DNA from: Nodosilinea sp. WJT8-NPBG4
GTDB taxonomy: Bacteria > Cyanobacteriota > Cyanobacteriia > Phormidesmidales > Phormidesmidaceae
Length of the DNA stretch: 64,000 bases
NCBI GenBank assembly: GCA_019359285.1
Contig: JAHHHQ010000050.1
Span: forward strand, 1-64,000
Direction of reading: 5' to 3'
The notes under the pieces are model-generated. The model worked only from the letters and a program-made list of their open reading frames with translations. It had not been told where the DNA came from and searched no databases. Both the position numbers and the translations under genes were made by a program. Shown one piece after another: positions 9,857-18,834 of this stretch (position 1 is its first letter; each line of letters begins with the position of its first letter).

Positions 9857-10024
9857 GGGCAGGCGCAATGACAGAGCTTGTCTCTATCAGAGAATCATTG
9901 GCAACCGGAGACATCTGTCTCTTGGGATACATTTTATCCCAGGGGGAATTGACTATTGTGCAACACAATCCGGTTGCGATCGCCCGGAAGCTGCCGGAAG
10001 CTTTTGTTGTAGAGTGTCGCCGAC

Positions 10025-11566
10025 ATGGTATTTCGTCCGTTTGGCTTACGCTGGTTGAAGCGCTGTTTAGCTTTGGTGCTGGGACTGCTGCTCGGGATCG
10101 GGGCAGCTCAGCTGACTGGTCTGGCTCAGGATGCTCCAGCGGTATGGGAAGTGGGCACCGAACCCGCCTTTCCTCCCTTTGAGATGAAGGACGACAGTGG
10201 TAATCTAGTCGGCTTTGACATTGAGCTGATGACGGCAATGGGGGAAGCCGCTGGGCGAGAGGTGAGATTTATCACCCTGCCCTTTGATGGCCTCATCCCC
10301 GCGCTGCAGTCGAAAACCATTGATGCAGCCATCAGCGGCATGACCGTTACCGCCGAGCGGGCTCAAACCATTGATTTCACCAGACCCTACTTTAAAGCAG
10401 GTTTGGCGATCGCCGTGCGCCAAGACAACAACGACATCACAACCCTCGAAGATCTGGAGGGCAAGCGCATTGCGGTGGCGATTGGCACCACCGGAGCTGA
10501 CCAGGCGGGACAGGTAGAAGGGGCCACCGTTAGCACCTTTGACAACTCACCCCTGGCCCTGCAAGAGCTGCTCAACGGTCGGGTAGACGCTGTGGTCAAT
10601 GACCTGCCCGTCACCCTCTACGCCATTCGAGAAGCCAATCTAGAAGGCCTCAAAATTGTTGGAGAGCTGGTCACCGAGGAGTACTACGGGATTGCTATCC
10701 CCAAAAACTCTGAGGAACTGACGGCGATGAATGACGCCCTCGCCACTCTGTTGCAAGACGGCACCTACGCCGAGATCTATCAGCGCTGGTTCTCCTCCGA
10801 TCCGCCAGAGCTGCCGGTAGTCGCTCCGTCCTTGGCCAACGCCGGCACGGCCTCGGGTCTGGCCTGGGGGCGGTTATTCCAAAACCTGATGCGCGGCGCG
10901 TGGATCACCATTCTGCTGACCGCCTCCTCGTTCTTCCTGGGGCTGATTGGCGGATCACTGGTAGCCTTTGCCATGATTTCGCCCATTAAACCCCTGCGCT
11001 GGCTGTGCCGCATCTACGTCGACTTCTTTCGCGGCACGCCCATGCTGGTGCAGCTGTTTATGATCTACTTTGGCCTGCCCGCCCTGTTCCAAAGCTTGGG
11101 CTTTGACCTCAGCTTTAACCGCATCTTTGCCGCTGTGCTGGCCCTCAGCCTCAACGTGGCCGCCTACCTAGCAGAAATTCTGCGTGGCGGCATTCAGTCC
11201 ATCGATCGCGGCCAGTGGGAGGCGGGCGAATCCCTCGCCATGAACCCAGTCGAGACCATGCGCTACGTTGTCTTTCCCCAGGCCTTTCGGCGCATTTTGC
11301 CCCCGCTGGGCAACGAGTTCATCACCCTGATTAAAGACACCAGCTTAGCCGCCGTGATCGGCTTTGAAGAACTGTTCCGCCAGGGTCAGCTGACGGTGGC
11401 CACTACCTACCGGGCCTTTGAGGTGTATCTGGCGGTGGCGATCGTCTATCTGGTGATGACCTCCCTGGCGTCCTTTGTCTTCAAGCGCCTAGAGGCCTAT
11501 ATGGACCCAATCAACCGGCCCAGGAAGGCGAAGAAAGACCCGGTGCCCTCTGCGATCGGGGTTTAG
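10025..11566 (+). CDS. bgtB: Fused amino-acid-binding protein/permease (BgtB type)
   Basis: A 513-residue fusion. Residues 1-36 are a signal peptide (RCLALVLGLLLGIGAAQ). About 38-262 form an SBP_bac_3 amino-acid-binding domain (VGTEPAFPPFEM, VGFDIELMTAMGEA). About 285-495 form a HisM/GlnP-type permease with the EAA loop (EAGESLAMNPVETMRYVVFP) that contacts the ATPase. The binding domain is thus tethered on the periplasmic side. The gene is divergent from bgtA. No NtcA-type GTA-N8-TAC site was found in the shared spacer by eye. Confidence 0.93.
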   Translation: MVFRPFGLRWLKRCLALVLGLLLGIGAAQLTGLAQDAPAVWEVGTEPAFPPFEMKDDSGNLVGFDIELMTAMGEAAGREVRFITLPFDGLIPALQSKTIDAAISGMTVTAERAQTIDFTRPYFKAGLAIAVRQDNNDITTLEDLEGKRIAVAIGTTGADQAGQVEGATVSTFDNSPLALQELLNGRVDAVVNDLPVTLYAIREANLEGLKIVGELVTEEYYGIAIPKNSEELTAMNDALATLLQDGTYAEIYQRWFSSDPPELPVVAPSLANAGTASGLAWGRLFQNLMRGAWITILLTASSFFLGLIGGSLVAFAMISPIKPLRWLCRIYVDFFRGTPMLVQLFMIYFGLPALFQSLGFDLSFNRIFAAVLALSLNVAAYLAEILRGGIQSIDRGQWEAGESLAMNPVETMRYVVFPQAFRRILPPLGNEFITLIKDTSLAAVIGFEELFRQGQLTVATTYRAFEVYLAVAIVYLVMTSLASFVFKRLEAYMDPINRPRKAKKDPVPSAIGV

Positions 11567-11611
11567 GGGAGCGTTCTAGGGCAAACAACTGTTCTCTGAA
11601 ACGCGAATTCT

Positions 11612-11639
11612 GTAGGGGCGCAGCATGCTGCGCCCCTAC
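11612..11639. repeat. Dispersed 28-nt palindrome (TAGGGGC family)
   Basis: A perfect palindrome with outer arms GTAGGGGCGCAGC / GCTGCGCCCCTAC around a central AT, 45 bp after the bgtB stop and just past the end of the tfoX remnant. An almost identical copy is at 40536. It could fold as a hairpin on either transcript. Confidence 0.75.
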
Positions 11640-11680
11640 TTTCATTTGACTCGCCGAGCGGCCGCTACCGAAGCCTCGAC

Positions 11681-11940
11681 CTAGCTGTACAGCAGGCCCA
11701 AATCGTCGTAGACCGCAGGAGGCAGTTGGTAGTACGACATGGTCACAGACTTGCCGTTGCGGTGGTACACAAACGGCCCATGCCCGTCTCGGTAAAGCGC
11801 TCCTGGTTGTCAGCATCGACCTTGAAATACAGCGTTGCGTGGGCGATTAGGGCAAACATAATGCCCTCGCAGTACAGCCCGTAGCCGCCAAACATGGCTC
11901 GGGCGCTCACCGGGGCTACCTGGTTGAGGTAGCTGGCCAC
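11681..11940 (-). pseudogene. TfoX N-terminal-domain gene with a frameshift
   Basis: The 5' part (GTG at 11940) encodes the TfoX-N signature VSARAMFGGYGLYCEGIMFA and ends LYFKVDADNQERFTETGMG. After that the frame runs into a stop at 11743. Shifting by one base restores the usual family ending GPFVYHRNGKSVTMSYYQLP through YDDLGLLYS up to a TAG at 11681. One C appears to be missing in the run near 11778, where GGGCC should be GGGCCC. This is a one-base deletion or a sequencing error in a C run. TfoX-N proteins are small and linked to competence regulation in other bacteria. The N-terminus is also shorter than usual. Confidence 0.75.
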
Positions 11941-11999
11941 AGCTGTCTTAAAGGCGATCGCTGCCGCTTTGGAGTCAACATGAAGCTGCCGGATAATGC

Positions 12000-12191
12000 C
12001 TACTCCTGGTTTTGCTCTGCACTTAGCAATATTTGGTAGACAAACAGCTGCTTCAGAGGGCTCGTCTGCTGCGTTTGCTGGTTGGCTGAAGCGTGGATGT
12101 CTGCTGCTATTAGTACGCCTCCGCTAACCAGGGTCAAGATTAGGCACAAGTTGCGAAGAATAAGGCAGGTGGGGAGGCAGCGTTTTTTCAT
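12000..12191 (-). CDS. Possible small protein with N-terminal hydrophobic segment
   Basis: A 63-residue frame from ATG 12191 (MKKRCLPTCLILRNLCLILT), with a basic start and one hydrophobic stretch like a signal peptide or anchor, then a Gln/Ser-rich polar tail. No family is recognised and no ribosome-binding site is visible. It lies between the tfoX remnant and tsaB. It may be spurious. Confidence 0.3.
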   Translation of the reverse strand: MKKRCLPTCLILRNLCLILTLVSGGVLIAADIHASANQQTQQTSPLKQLFVYQILLSAEQNQE

Positions 12192-12492
12192 GGGGGCAAC
12201 CGTAGCGATACCAGATACCAAGACCGACAGCCAGATACCTTCATTATTGAGAGCATCTGGTGATTTTTCTGTGTAACGAAAAAGGCTTTATAAAAGTTAC
12301 CGAAAGTTGACTCGGCACTCGGACAAAATTCCGACCTTGGGTACATGACGTTGGTTGAGCCACGAATGCTCCAGGTGTCGTTGATGCGATCGCGAGCGGT
12401 GCGGGAAGCGGCTGATTTTGCGTCAGTGATGGGTCTGCTCTCCTGGCTCCTGTATTCTTAGTTCTGGTCTTTTGGATATCCAATCTACGTTC

Positions 12493-13116
12493 ATGCTAGG
12501 TCTAGCGATTCACACCTGCGGCCCTGACCTGGGGCTGGCCCTGAGCAATTTTGACGACGAAACCCGCCACCAGACCTGGCCCCTGGGGCGCGACCTGTCA
12601 ACCCAGCTGCACACTATTCTGATGGAGTTTATTGCGCCCTATAGCTGGACAGATCTCTCGTTTCTGTCAGTGGGCCAGGGGCCGGGGGGGTTTACCGGCA
12701 CCCGCATCGGGGTGGTGACGGCGCGCACCCTGGCTCAGCAGCTAGAGATACCGCTGTTTGGGGTGTCGAGTTTGGCGGCAGTAGCCCAACAGGCCCTAGA
12801 CAATTCCCCGGCTGGGTCTATTTCAGATATTGCCGTGGAGATGCAGGCCCGGCGAGAGCAGTTGTTTACCGCCATTTATAAACCGACCGCTAATGGCTTG
12901 GAGCCACTCCACGCCGACCAGGTGCTCAAAGCAGCAGCTTGGGAACAGGTGCTGGCCAGCTATCCCCAGCCCCTGCATCGCGCGATCGCTGGGGATGATC
13001 TGGCAGCGACGGTGGTGCAGGTTTTGGCCCTGGCCCACGGGCGCTGGCTGAGGGGCGATCGCCCCGATTGGTCGTCAGTGCTGCCTTACTACGGGCAGCA
13101 TCCGGTGGATCTGTAG
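12493..13116 (+). CDS. tsaB: tRNA t6A biosynthesis protein TsaB
   Basis: TsaB is the catalytically inactive partner that dimerises with TsaD for threonylcarbamoylation of A37 in ANN-decoding tRNAs. From the ATG at 12493 it has 207 residues, starting MLGLAIHTCGPDLGLAL, the usual first strand. The family signature GQGPGGFTGTRIGVVTARTL lies near 61-80. A TTG start 21 nt upstream is possible but does not fit the family N-terminus. The ASKHA fold is truncated relative to TsaD, as expected. Confidence 0.92.
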   Translation: MLGLAIHTCGPDLGLALSNFDDETRHQTWPLGRDLSTQLHTILMEFIAPYSWTDLSFLSVGQGPGGFTGTRIGVVTARTLAQQLEIPLFGVSSLAAVAQQALDNSPAGSISDIAVEMQARREQLFTAIYKPTANGLEPLHADQVLKAAAWEQVLASYPQPLHRAIAGDDLAATVVQVLALAHGRWLRGDRPDWSSVLPYYGQHPVDL

Positions 13117-13255
13117 GCACCTGTGAGCGGTGACTGAGGTATAGCCCCACGCAGATTTTCGAAAGGTCGGTCGGCTACATTGGGCAGCAACGCCTTTGGC
13201 TGTCATCTCTTCACTGCCAAAGTCTAGACTGAGTGCCCCTTCAGGCCCCCTTTAG

Positions 13256-14926
13256 GTGTTTGCTATGGCCAAACCAATTATTTTCACCGTCGATGACGAC
13301 CTGGATGTGCTGCAAGCGATCGCCCGCGATCTGCGGCGACACTACGGTGAGCACTACCGCGTCATGCGGGCCAGCTCTGGGGCGGATGCCCTCGAAGCCC
13401 TTCAACAAATCCTTCAGCGCGGCGACCCGGTGGCGCTGCTGCTGGTCGATCAGCGCATGCCCGAGATGAGCGGGGTGGAATTTCTAGAGCAGGCCATAGA
13501 GCTGGTGCCCGACGTCAAGCGGGCCTTGCTCACCGCCTACAGCGACACCGATGCCGCCATTCGCGCCATCAACGAGGTCGGCCTCGACTATTACCTGATG
13601 AAGCCCTGGGATCCGCCAGAGGAGCAGCTGTACCCGGTAATTGACGACCTGCTAGCCGATTGGCAGGCCAACTTTCGGCCCCCCTTCGAGGGCATTCGGG
13701 TGGTGGGCGATCGCTGGAATCCCCAGAGCCACGAAATCAAAGACTTTCTGGCCCGCAACCAGATCCCCTACCGCTGGCTGGATGTCGAACGCAGCGAGGA
13801 AGCCCGCACCCTGGCGGGCTGTGTGACCCAGGCCAAGCTGCCCCTGGTGCTGTTCCCCGACGGAGATCCTCTACGCCAGCCCAGCACTGCTGAACTAGCG
13901 GCTCGCATTGGTCTGCAAACTACGGCGGCCAAACCCTTCTACGACCTGGTGATCGTTGGGGGCGGCCCCGCTGGGCTAGCGGCGGCGGTCTACGGTGCTT
14001 CTGAAGGGCTACACACGGTGCTGATCGAGCGCGAGGCTCCCGGTGGTCAGGCGGGCACCAGCTCCCGCATCGAAAACTACCTGGGCTTTCCGGTGGGGCT
14101 GAGCGGCAGCGACCTGGCCCGCCGCGCCGTTAGCCAGGCCCGCCGCTTTGGGGTCGAAATCCTCACCCCCCAGTCGGTGCAGGCCCTGCGAAGCGACAAC
14201 GACTACCGGCTGCTGACCCTCAGCGACGGCAGCGAAATCAGCGCCCACGCGGTAATTTTGGCCCTAGGGGTTTCGTGGCGGCGGCTCGGCACGACGGGGC
14301 TGGAGCAGTTTACTGGGGCGGGGGTCTACTACGGCGCGGCCCAAACCGAGGCCCTGGCCTGCGAAGGGGAAGAGGTGTACATCATTGGCGGAGCCAACTC
14401 TGCCGGGCAGGCGGCGATGAACTTTGCCAAGTATGCCAAGTCGGTGACAATGCTGGTGCGGGGCGACTCGCTGACCAAGAGCATGTCGCAGTATTTGATC
14501 GACCAAATCGCCGCGATGCCCAACATTACGGTGCAGACCCACACCAGCGTGTTGGAGGCCAAGGGCGGTACGCAGCTAGAGGCGCTGGTGCTGCAAAACG
14601 CTATCACCGGGGCCACTGAAACCGTGCCGGCCCAGTCCCTATTTATCTTCATTGGGGCCACTCCCCACACCGACTGGCTAGAGGATTTGGTGCAGCGGGA
14701 TGAGCGGGGTTATCTACTCACCGGGCCAGATTTGGCCAGTGCTGGCGTACCGCCCCACCAGGTATGGTCGCAGGAGCGGCCCCCGTTTCTGCTGGAGACT
14801 AGCCTGCCCGGCGTGTTTGCAGTGGGCGACGTGCGCTGCGGGTCGATCAAGCGGGTGGCCTCTGGGGTGGGCGAAGGGTCGATCTGCGTGCAGTTTGTTC
14901 ATCAGTATTTGGGGGCGGTGCGATGA
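13256..14926 (+). CDS. Response regulator fused to Grx-like and thioredoxin-reductase-like domains
   Basis: A 556-residue protein with three parts. Residues 5-125 are a receiver domain with acidic pocket VDDD, phospho-acceptor Asp in LLLVDQRMPEMSG (near 64) and Lys in YLMKPW. About 145-215 are a glutaredoxin-like region in which the CxxC position reads NPQS. About 225-550 are a TrxB-like flavoprotein with VGGGPAGLAAAVYG (FAD), GGANSAGQAAMNFAKYAKSV (NADPH) and GVFAVGDVRCGSIKRVASG (FAD). The redox-active CATC motif of true thioredoxin reductases is absent: the site reads GAGVYYGAAQTEA. It is therefore unlikely to reduce thioredoxin. The stop overlaps the start of the kinase gene by 4 nt, so the kinase probably phosphorylates this receiver. 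Possible roles are sensing NAD(P)H or redox state, or a flavin-dependent oxidase. Confidence 0.9.
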   Translation: MFAMAKPIIFTVDDDLDVLQAIARDLRRHYGEHYRVMRASSGADALEALQQILQRGDPVALLLVDQRMPEMSGVEFLEQAIELVPDVKRALLTAYSDTDAAIRAINEVGLDYYLMKPWDPPEEQLYPVIDDLLADWQANFRPPFEGIRVVGDRWNPQSHEIKDFLARNQIPYRWLDVERSEEARTLAGCVTQAKLPLVLFPDGDPLRQPSTAELAARIGLQTTAAKPFYDLVIVGGGPAGLAAAVYGASEGLHTVLIEREAPGGQAGTSSRIENYLGFPVGLSGSDLARRAVSQARRFGVEILTPQSVQALRSDNDYRLLTLSDGSEISAHAVILALGVSWRRLGTTGLEQFTGAGVYYGAAQTEALACEGEEVYIIGGANSAGQAAMNFAKYAKSVTMLVRGDSLTKSMSQYLIDQIAAMPNITVQTHTSVLEAKGGTQLEALVLQNAITGATETVPAQSLFIFIGATPHTDWLEDLVQRDERGYLLTGPDLASAGVPPHQVWSQERPPFLLETSLPGVFAVGDVRCGSIKRVASGVGEGSICVQFVHQYLGAVR

Positions 14927-16341
14927 GCGCGTCAGCACTTTGTCTAGAGCATTTAAAGGCGATTGAGCCCTTTAACCACCTGCCTCAGGAACGGCTGGAG
15001 TGGGTGTGCGATCGCGCCACCTCCCTCCAACTCTCTAAGGGCGAGTACCTGGTCAAAGAGGGCGATCTCACCACCACAATCTATATCTTTGTCTCGGGTC
15101 GCCTGGGCATTACTCGCCAAAGTGAGGGTATCGCTATGCCCGTTGGTCTGCATGAAGGCCCCGGCTATATTGGTGAAATTCCGGTGCTCACCGATGAGCC
15201 TGCCCCGGTAACGTTACAGGCGATGTCGGACTGTCAGATCCACGCGATCGCCGGGGCCAACTTTCTCACCTTGTTGCACGAGTGCCGCGACTTTGAGCGC
15301 GTGGTGTTTCGCCTGATGCAGAAGCGGGTGCGGGGGCTGGAGTCGTTTTTGCGCGGGCGCGAAAAGATGGCCGCTTTGGGCACGCTGTCGGCTGGGTTGG
15401 CCCACGAGCTGAATAACCCGGCGGCGGCGTTGGTGCGATCGCTCAGCGAAATGGTGCCCGCCATTCGCGAGCTAGAGAAAATGAATATGCTCTACGGCCA
15501 GACCAACGCCACCGAAGAGGAGTCGGCGGAGTGGCAGCGGGTGCGCGATGCGGGCTACGAGACCATTCTCAAGTGCGGGGCCAATGCGGCGACCCTAAGC
15601 GATCGCGAAGAGGAACTGCTCGACTGGCTCGAAGACTACGGCGCTACCGAAGCCTGGAAGCTGGCTGAACCGCTGGCCCTGGCGGGTATCGACATCCCCA
15701 CATTGGAAAAGCTGATGGCCCCCTGGCGCGACAACCCTACGCAACTGCGCGATATGGGCATTCGCTGGCTGGCCCTCTCCTTTGAAATGATGTCGATGAT
15801 TCAGAGTGGTCAGCATGGGGCTGAGCGCATTGCCACCCTGATCAAATCGATGAAGTCTTACAGCTATATGGATCAGGGCGCGCAGCAGATGGTTGACCTG
15901 CACCAGGGGCTGGAAGACACGCTGCGGCTGTTTGCCTTCAAGCTGAAGCAGGGAATTAAGGTGGAGCGCGACTACGATGCGACGCTGCCTAAGCTAATGG
16001 CCCACGGCAGCGAACTAAACCAGGTGTGGACAAATTTGATCGACAATGCGATCGATGCGATGGGCGAAAAGGGGACGCTTATCCTGCGTACCTGCCACTT
16101 CCAAGGCGATGCTCGGGTAGAAATTATCGATACAGGGCCGGGCATTCCACCGGAGATCAAGTCGCGTATTTATGAACCATTTTTTACCACAAAGGGGGTG
16201 GGCAAAGGATCGGGGTTGGGCCTCGAAACGGTGCTTCGCATTGTAGAAAACCGCCACCACGGCACCATTTCTGTGGAGACTAAACCGGGACATACCTGTT
16301 TTGCAGTATGTTTACCCTTGAGGAAAGCAGAAACAGCCTAA
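14923..16341 (+). CDS. Cyclic-nucleotide-binding-domain sensor histidine kinase
   Basis: A 472-residue soluble kinase. Residues 15-130 are a cNMP-binding-like domain (LSKGEYLVKEGD, GPGYIGEIPVLTDEPAPVT). The H-box LSAGLAHELNNPAA has His161. A long helical insert (about 185-310) follows, then the HATPase with N-box NQVWTNLIDNAIDAMG, G1 DTGPGIP and G2 GKGSGLGLETV. No transmembrane segment is seen. The 4-nt overlap with the receiver-bearing flavoprotein gene indicates a cognate pair. The effector for the cNMP domain is unknown, and it may not bind a nucleotide at all. Confidence 0.92.
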   Translation: MSASALCLEHLKAIEPFNHLPQERLEWVCDRATSLQLSKGEYLVKEGDLTTTIYIFVSGRLGITRQSEGIAMPVGLHEGPGYIGEIPVLTDEPAPVTLQAMSDCQIHAIAGANFLTLLHECRDFERVVFRLMQKRVRGLESFLRGREKMAALGTLSAGLAHELNNPAAALVRSLSEMVPAIRELEKMNMLYGQTNATEEESAEWQRVRDAGYETILKCGANAATLSDREEELLDWLEDYGATEAWKLAEPLALAGIDIPTLEKLMAPWRDNPTQLRDMGIRWLALSFEMMSMIQSGQHGAERIATLIKSMKSYSYMDQGAQQMVDLHQGLEDTLRLFAFKLKQGIKVERDYDATLPKLMAHGSELNQVWTNLIDNAIDAMGEKGTLILRTCHFQGDARVEIIDTGPGIPPEIKSRIYEPFFTTKGVGKGSGLGLETVLRIVENRHHGTISVETKPGHTCFAVCLPLRKAETA

Positions 16342-16369
16342 CCAAAGATTAGTTAAAATTTTGAAATTG

Positions 16370-16588
16370 TCAGGATTGGCGATTTGATGTTTGAAACTCC
16401 GCGATTTCGGAATGCAAACTAGCTACCGATTCTTTGCTGAAAATCTGATTTTTGAGTTTCAAACAGTCTTCTTTGCCGATATTGTACGCTTCCCAAAACC
16501 GGGCTACAGTGAACGGCTCCACATTAGAAAGTAAAACCTGAAACCCTTCCTGGAAAACTTGTTGCTTACTCTTAATCTAAATCATTGC
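16370..16588 (-). pseudogene. Possible gene remnant downstream of the HEPN-like gene
   Basis: A 70-codon open stretch on the minus strand with protein-like composition (FTVARFWEAYNIGKEDCLKL, then ending EFQTSNRQS). It has no ATG; the first usable start is an internal GTG. It follows the broken HEPN-like gene on the same strand and shares its lower GC. It could be a truncated 3' part of a lost gene. No family is recognised. Confidence 0.3.
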
Positions 16589-16619
16589 TACCACGTCGAC
16601 CGAGGAGTGATTTATTAGA

Positions 16620-17261
16620 TTATGGGGGATCCCAATGTCCGGATATGATTGCGAGAACTGAAACTACTGAGTTGGTTGCTTCAACACAAAGTGATGCTTG
16701 TCTGTAATTTGCGGTGCGCCGATGTTGCAAGTCGTTTGCAAGATCACAAGCCGCTTTCGCATGGCGTCTTGCAGCCTCGTGTGATGAACCAGCCAACTCC
16801 ACTGCAATGTATGCATCAAGCATTCTTTTGGCGTCAGATGAGCTAGGAGTTTTGTCGTCTGTTTGCGGATGCTTCGACGGATCGTGTACTGCTTGCGCTA
16901 GGGAGATTAAAGTCTCTCGGCACAACAGGCCTACTGCCTGGAACTGCTCTTCATTCCGTGCATCAGCAAGGCGACGCCGAACTTCGCCCATGGAGCGATC
17001 AACCCTAGGCCACGCTGTTGAAGTGTCAGGCGCACTATGAACTGTTTTTGATTGAAGATCCGCAAGGTATTCGCGACCTGGCAACGTGATTCGCGGCTTT
17101 GAATATGCTTCGCCATCGAATGTGGTGGCATCAAGGGCTCAGAGGTACCCCGCTTCAATAAGTTCACGAACTAACGTAACTTCCGGATCAGAATTCCTAT
17201 CTATTTGAGATGGAAGAGCATTCTGTGCGGCGAGTTCAAGCACCTTTATATAGTCTTTCAC
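16620..17261 (-). pseudogene. Conserved HEPN-like protein gene interrupted by an in-frame TGA
   Basis: Reading from a GTG at 17261, with a GAGGAAG ribosome site just upstream, gives a continuous 213-codon frame broken only by TGA at codon 41 (17141-17139). The N-terminal 40 residues (DYIKVLELAAQNALPSQI, ELIEAGYL) flow directly into ALDATTFDGEAYSKPRITLP, which looks like a winged-helix region. The rest is helical, with RHAKAACDLANDLQHRRTAN and SVVSVLAIISG. I do not recognise a named family; the helical part is reminiscent of HEPN-type proteins (inference). From a TTG at 17084 the downstream 154 codons could still be translated. Its GC content is lower than that of its neighbours, so it was probably acquired. 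Confidence 0.6.
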
Positions 17262-17551
17262 TCCGCTTCCTCTTAACGCTCACGATAAATCAAATATCAG
17301 ATCTGTGGCTAAGACCTCTCATATCCAATATTATCTAGCAAACCTTATTATAAGCACCCGGTTAATGGTCTTATTGAAGAGGCTCATATTGTGGCATCTT
17401 CAATAACTTAGATCAGCAAACTAGATTGTGTACTACGGTTGACGAAGCGTGATCGCACCAACGCACTCATCCATTAAGCCATTTGAGCAGTACGGTAGCC
17501 ATACAAAAATCGACAATCTTGGCGATCTATTACAGCGGGTTTAGTAAGGCC

Positions 17552-18652
17552 CTAAAGTTGCTCTAGTTGGGACTTCTGCTCTAGCAGCGCTTCTACCGCC
17601 GCAAATAGCTCTGATTGGCCCCAGTTTTGGTAGAGAGAAGCTGCGATCGCACATCCCCCTGCCCCCACGCCCTCCTTCACAAACCCCCGCTCGTAGGCCC
17701 GCAGCGCCTCAAACCGCGACTCTGCAAAGCTCAGCTGCGTCGCCATCAAACAGGCCCCCGTCAGCTCCGCCAGCCCCGCCGTATCCCCAGTGGCATCCTC
17801 CGCCACCCAACGAGTGGTGCCCACCACCACATTCTGCGGATTCCAGCTACAATCTTCTGCCGCCGCCATGGCCACCATCAGCGCATAGACCGCCAGCATT
17901 TGTGTGCCCCCCGCCAGCAGCACAGGCCGGGTCCGGCTGGCCGCGATCGCCATCCCCGCCACCACCGACTGCATCGGGTCACCCACCGCCGCCACCACCG
18001 CTAGAGGATGGGGCCGATCTGGCAAGCCAGCGCGAGATAATCCCCTAGCTACCAAGGCTTGCTTCTGATCGTGGTTACAGGTCGGGTGGCTGCTATTGAC
18101 CCGCTCCATTGCATCTACCCCCAGCCCGGTGAGTAGCCCCAGTGCCGTGGTTGTGCCCCCCACCACGCACTCCGCCAGCAGCAGGTAGTCGCTTTCGTCA
18201 CTCAGCGATTCTCCCTGGGCTAACCCCTCCTGCCAGAGGTGATGCACCACTTCTAACGGCAAAGCCGCCCCAGTACTCAAACATTGCGCCGGCTTACCCC
18301 CTAGGTTCACACAGGGCACAGTCGGCGGCTGAGGCAATCCAGCATTCAGAACGACGACGGGAATGCCCTGCTCTGCGATGACAGCCCTAGAAATCAGCGC
18401 TGGAGAAGCCCCGGCCTGAAGCGGCGGCAGCGGAAACTTCGGGGCTGACGCGAGGCCGTTGACCATAAACTCGGCATCGGCTAAAGCAGTGTAGCGGCGA
18501 TCGCGCGGTGTCGCCCCCGCCGCCGAAATTCCCTCCACCAACCCCGTCTCCGTAAACCCCAGCGTCAGCACCAGCCCCGGACGCAACCCCTGCACTCGTT
18601 CTAGCCAAGCTTGGCCTTGCTGAAGCTGAGTGTAGGTTTTAATCGGCGACAT
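17552..18652 (-). CDS. CobT-like nicotinate-nucleotide phosphoribosyltransferase (UPF0284)
   Basis: A 366-residue protein from ATG 18652 (a GTG three codons upstream is possible). It belongs to the CobT-related family found in cyanobacteria and archaea, which would activate the lower-ligand base of cobamides by transfer from nicotinate mononucleotide. Visible motifs are the glycine-rich AECVVGGTTTALGLLTGLGV, VAAVGDPMQSVVAGMAIAAS and the CobT-like end GFVKEGVGAGGCAIAA. No other cobalamin gene is adjacent. The function is a family-level inference; some members are annotated only as UPF0284. Confidence 0.88.
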   Translation of the reverse strand: MSPIKTYTQLQQGQAWLERVQGLRPGLVLTLGFTETGLVEGISAAGATPRDRRYTALADAEFMVNGLASAPKFPLPPLQAGASPALISRAVIAEQGIPVVVLNAGLPQPPTVPCVNLGGKPAQCLSTGAALPLEVVHHLWQEGLAQGESLSDESDYLLLAECVVGGTTTALGLLTGLGVDAMERVNSSHPTCNHDQKQALVARGLSRAGLPDRPHPLAVVAAVGDPMQSVVAGMAIAASRTRPVLLAGGTQMLAVYALMVAMAAAEDCSWNPQNVVVGTTRWVAEDATGDTAGLAELTGACLMATQLSFAESRFEALRAYERGFVKEGVGAGGCAIAASLYQNWGQSELFAAVEALLEQKSQLEQL

Positions 18653-18727
18653 ATAAGGCACAGGGCTGATACGGGAGCGATCGGGGGTCGGTCAGTGTTA
18701 AGTACTGGTTTGGCAACTCCATTTGTT

Positions 18728-18744
18728 GGTGGGCAGTGCCCACC
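18728..18744. repeat. Near-perfect 17-nt palindrome
   Basis: GGTGGGCAGTGCCCACC followed by CTACGC, in the spacer between the DUF2232 and CobT-like genes. It is a small hairpin of the dispersed type and lies next to the larger inverted repeat at 18767. Confidence 0.5.
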
Positions 18745-18766
18745 CTACGCCTTAGAAGATGGTTTA

Positions 18767-18824
18767 GGGTGCAGGGTATAGGGTTTAAGGGCTAAATTCA
18801 GCCTTGAACCCTATACCCTGCACC
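18767..18824. repeat. Long inverted repeat (GGTGCAGGGTATAGGG family)
   Basis: A 23-bp stem with one mismatch, arms beginning GGTGCAGGGTATAGGG and ending CCCTATACCCTGCACC, with a loop of about 11 nt. It lies 10 bp beyond the DUF2232 stop and could terminate that transcript. Related elements at 9009 and 42157 show it is a dispersed repeat. Confidence 0.7.
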
Positions 18825-18834
18825 TTGCACCCTT

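Noticed and set aside
17139..17141. TGA as a selenocysteine codon in the HEPN-like gene
   Set aside because: No SECIS-like hairpin directly after the TGA was seen and no Cys-dependent enzyme motif surrounds it; a nonsense change is simpler.
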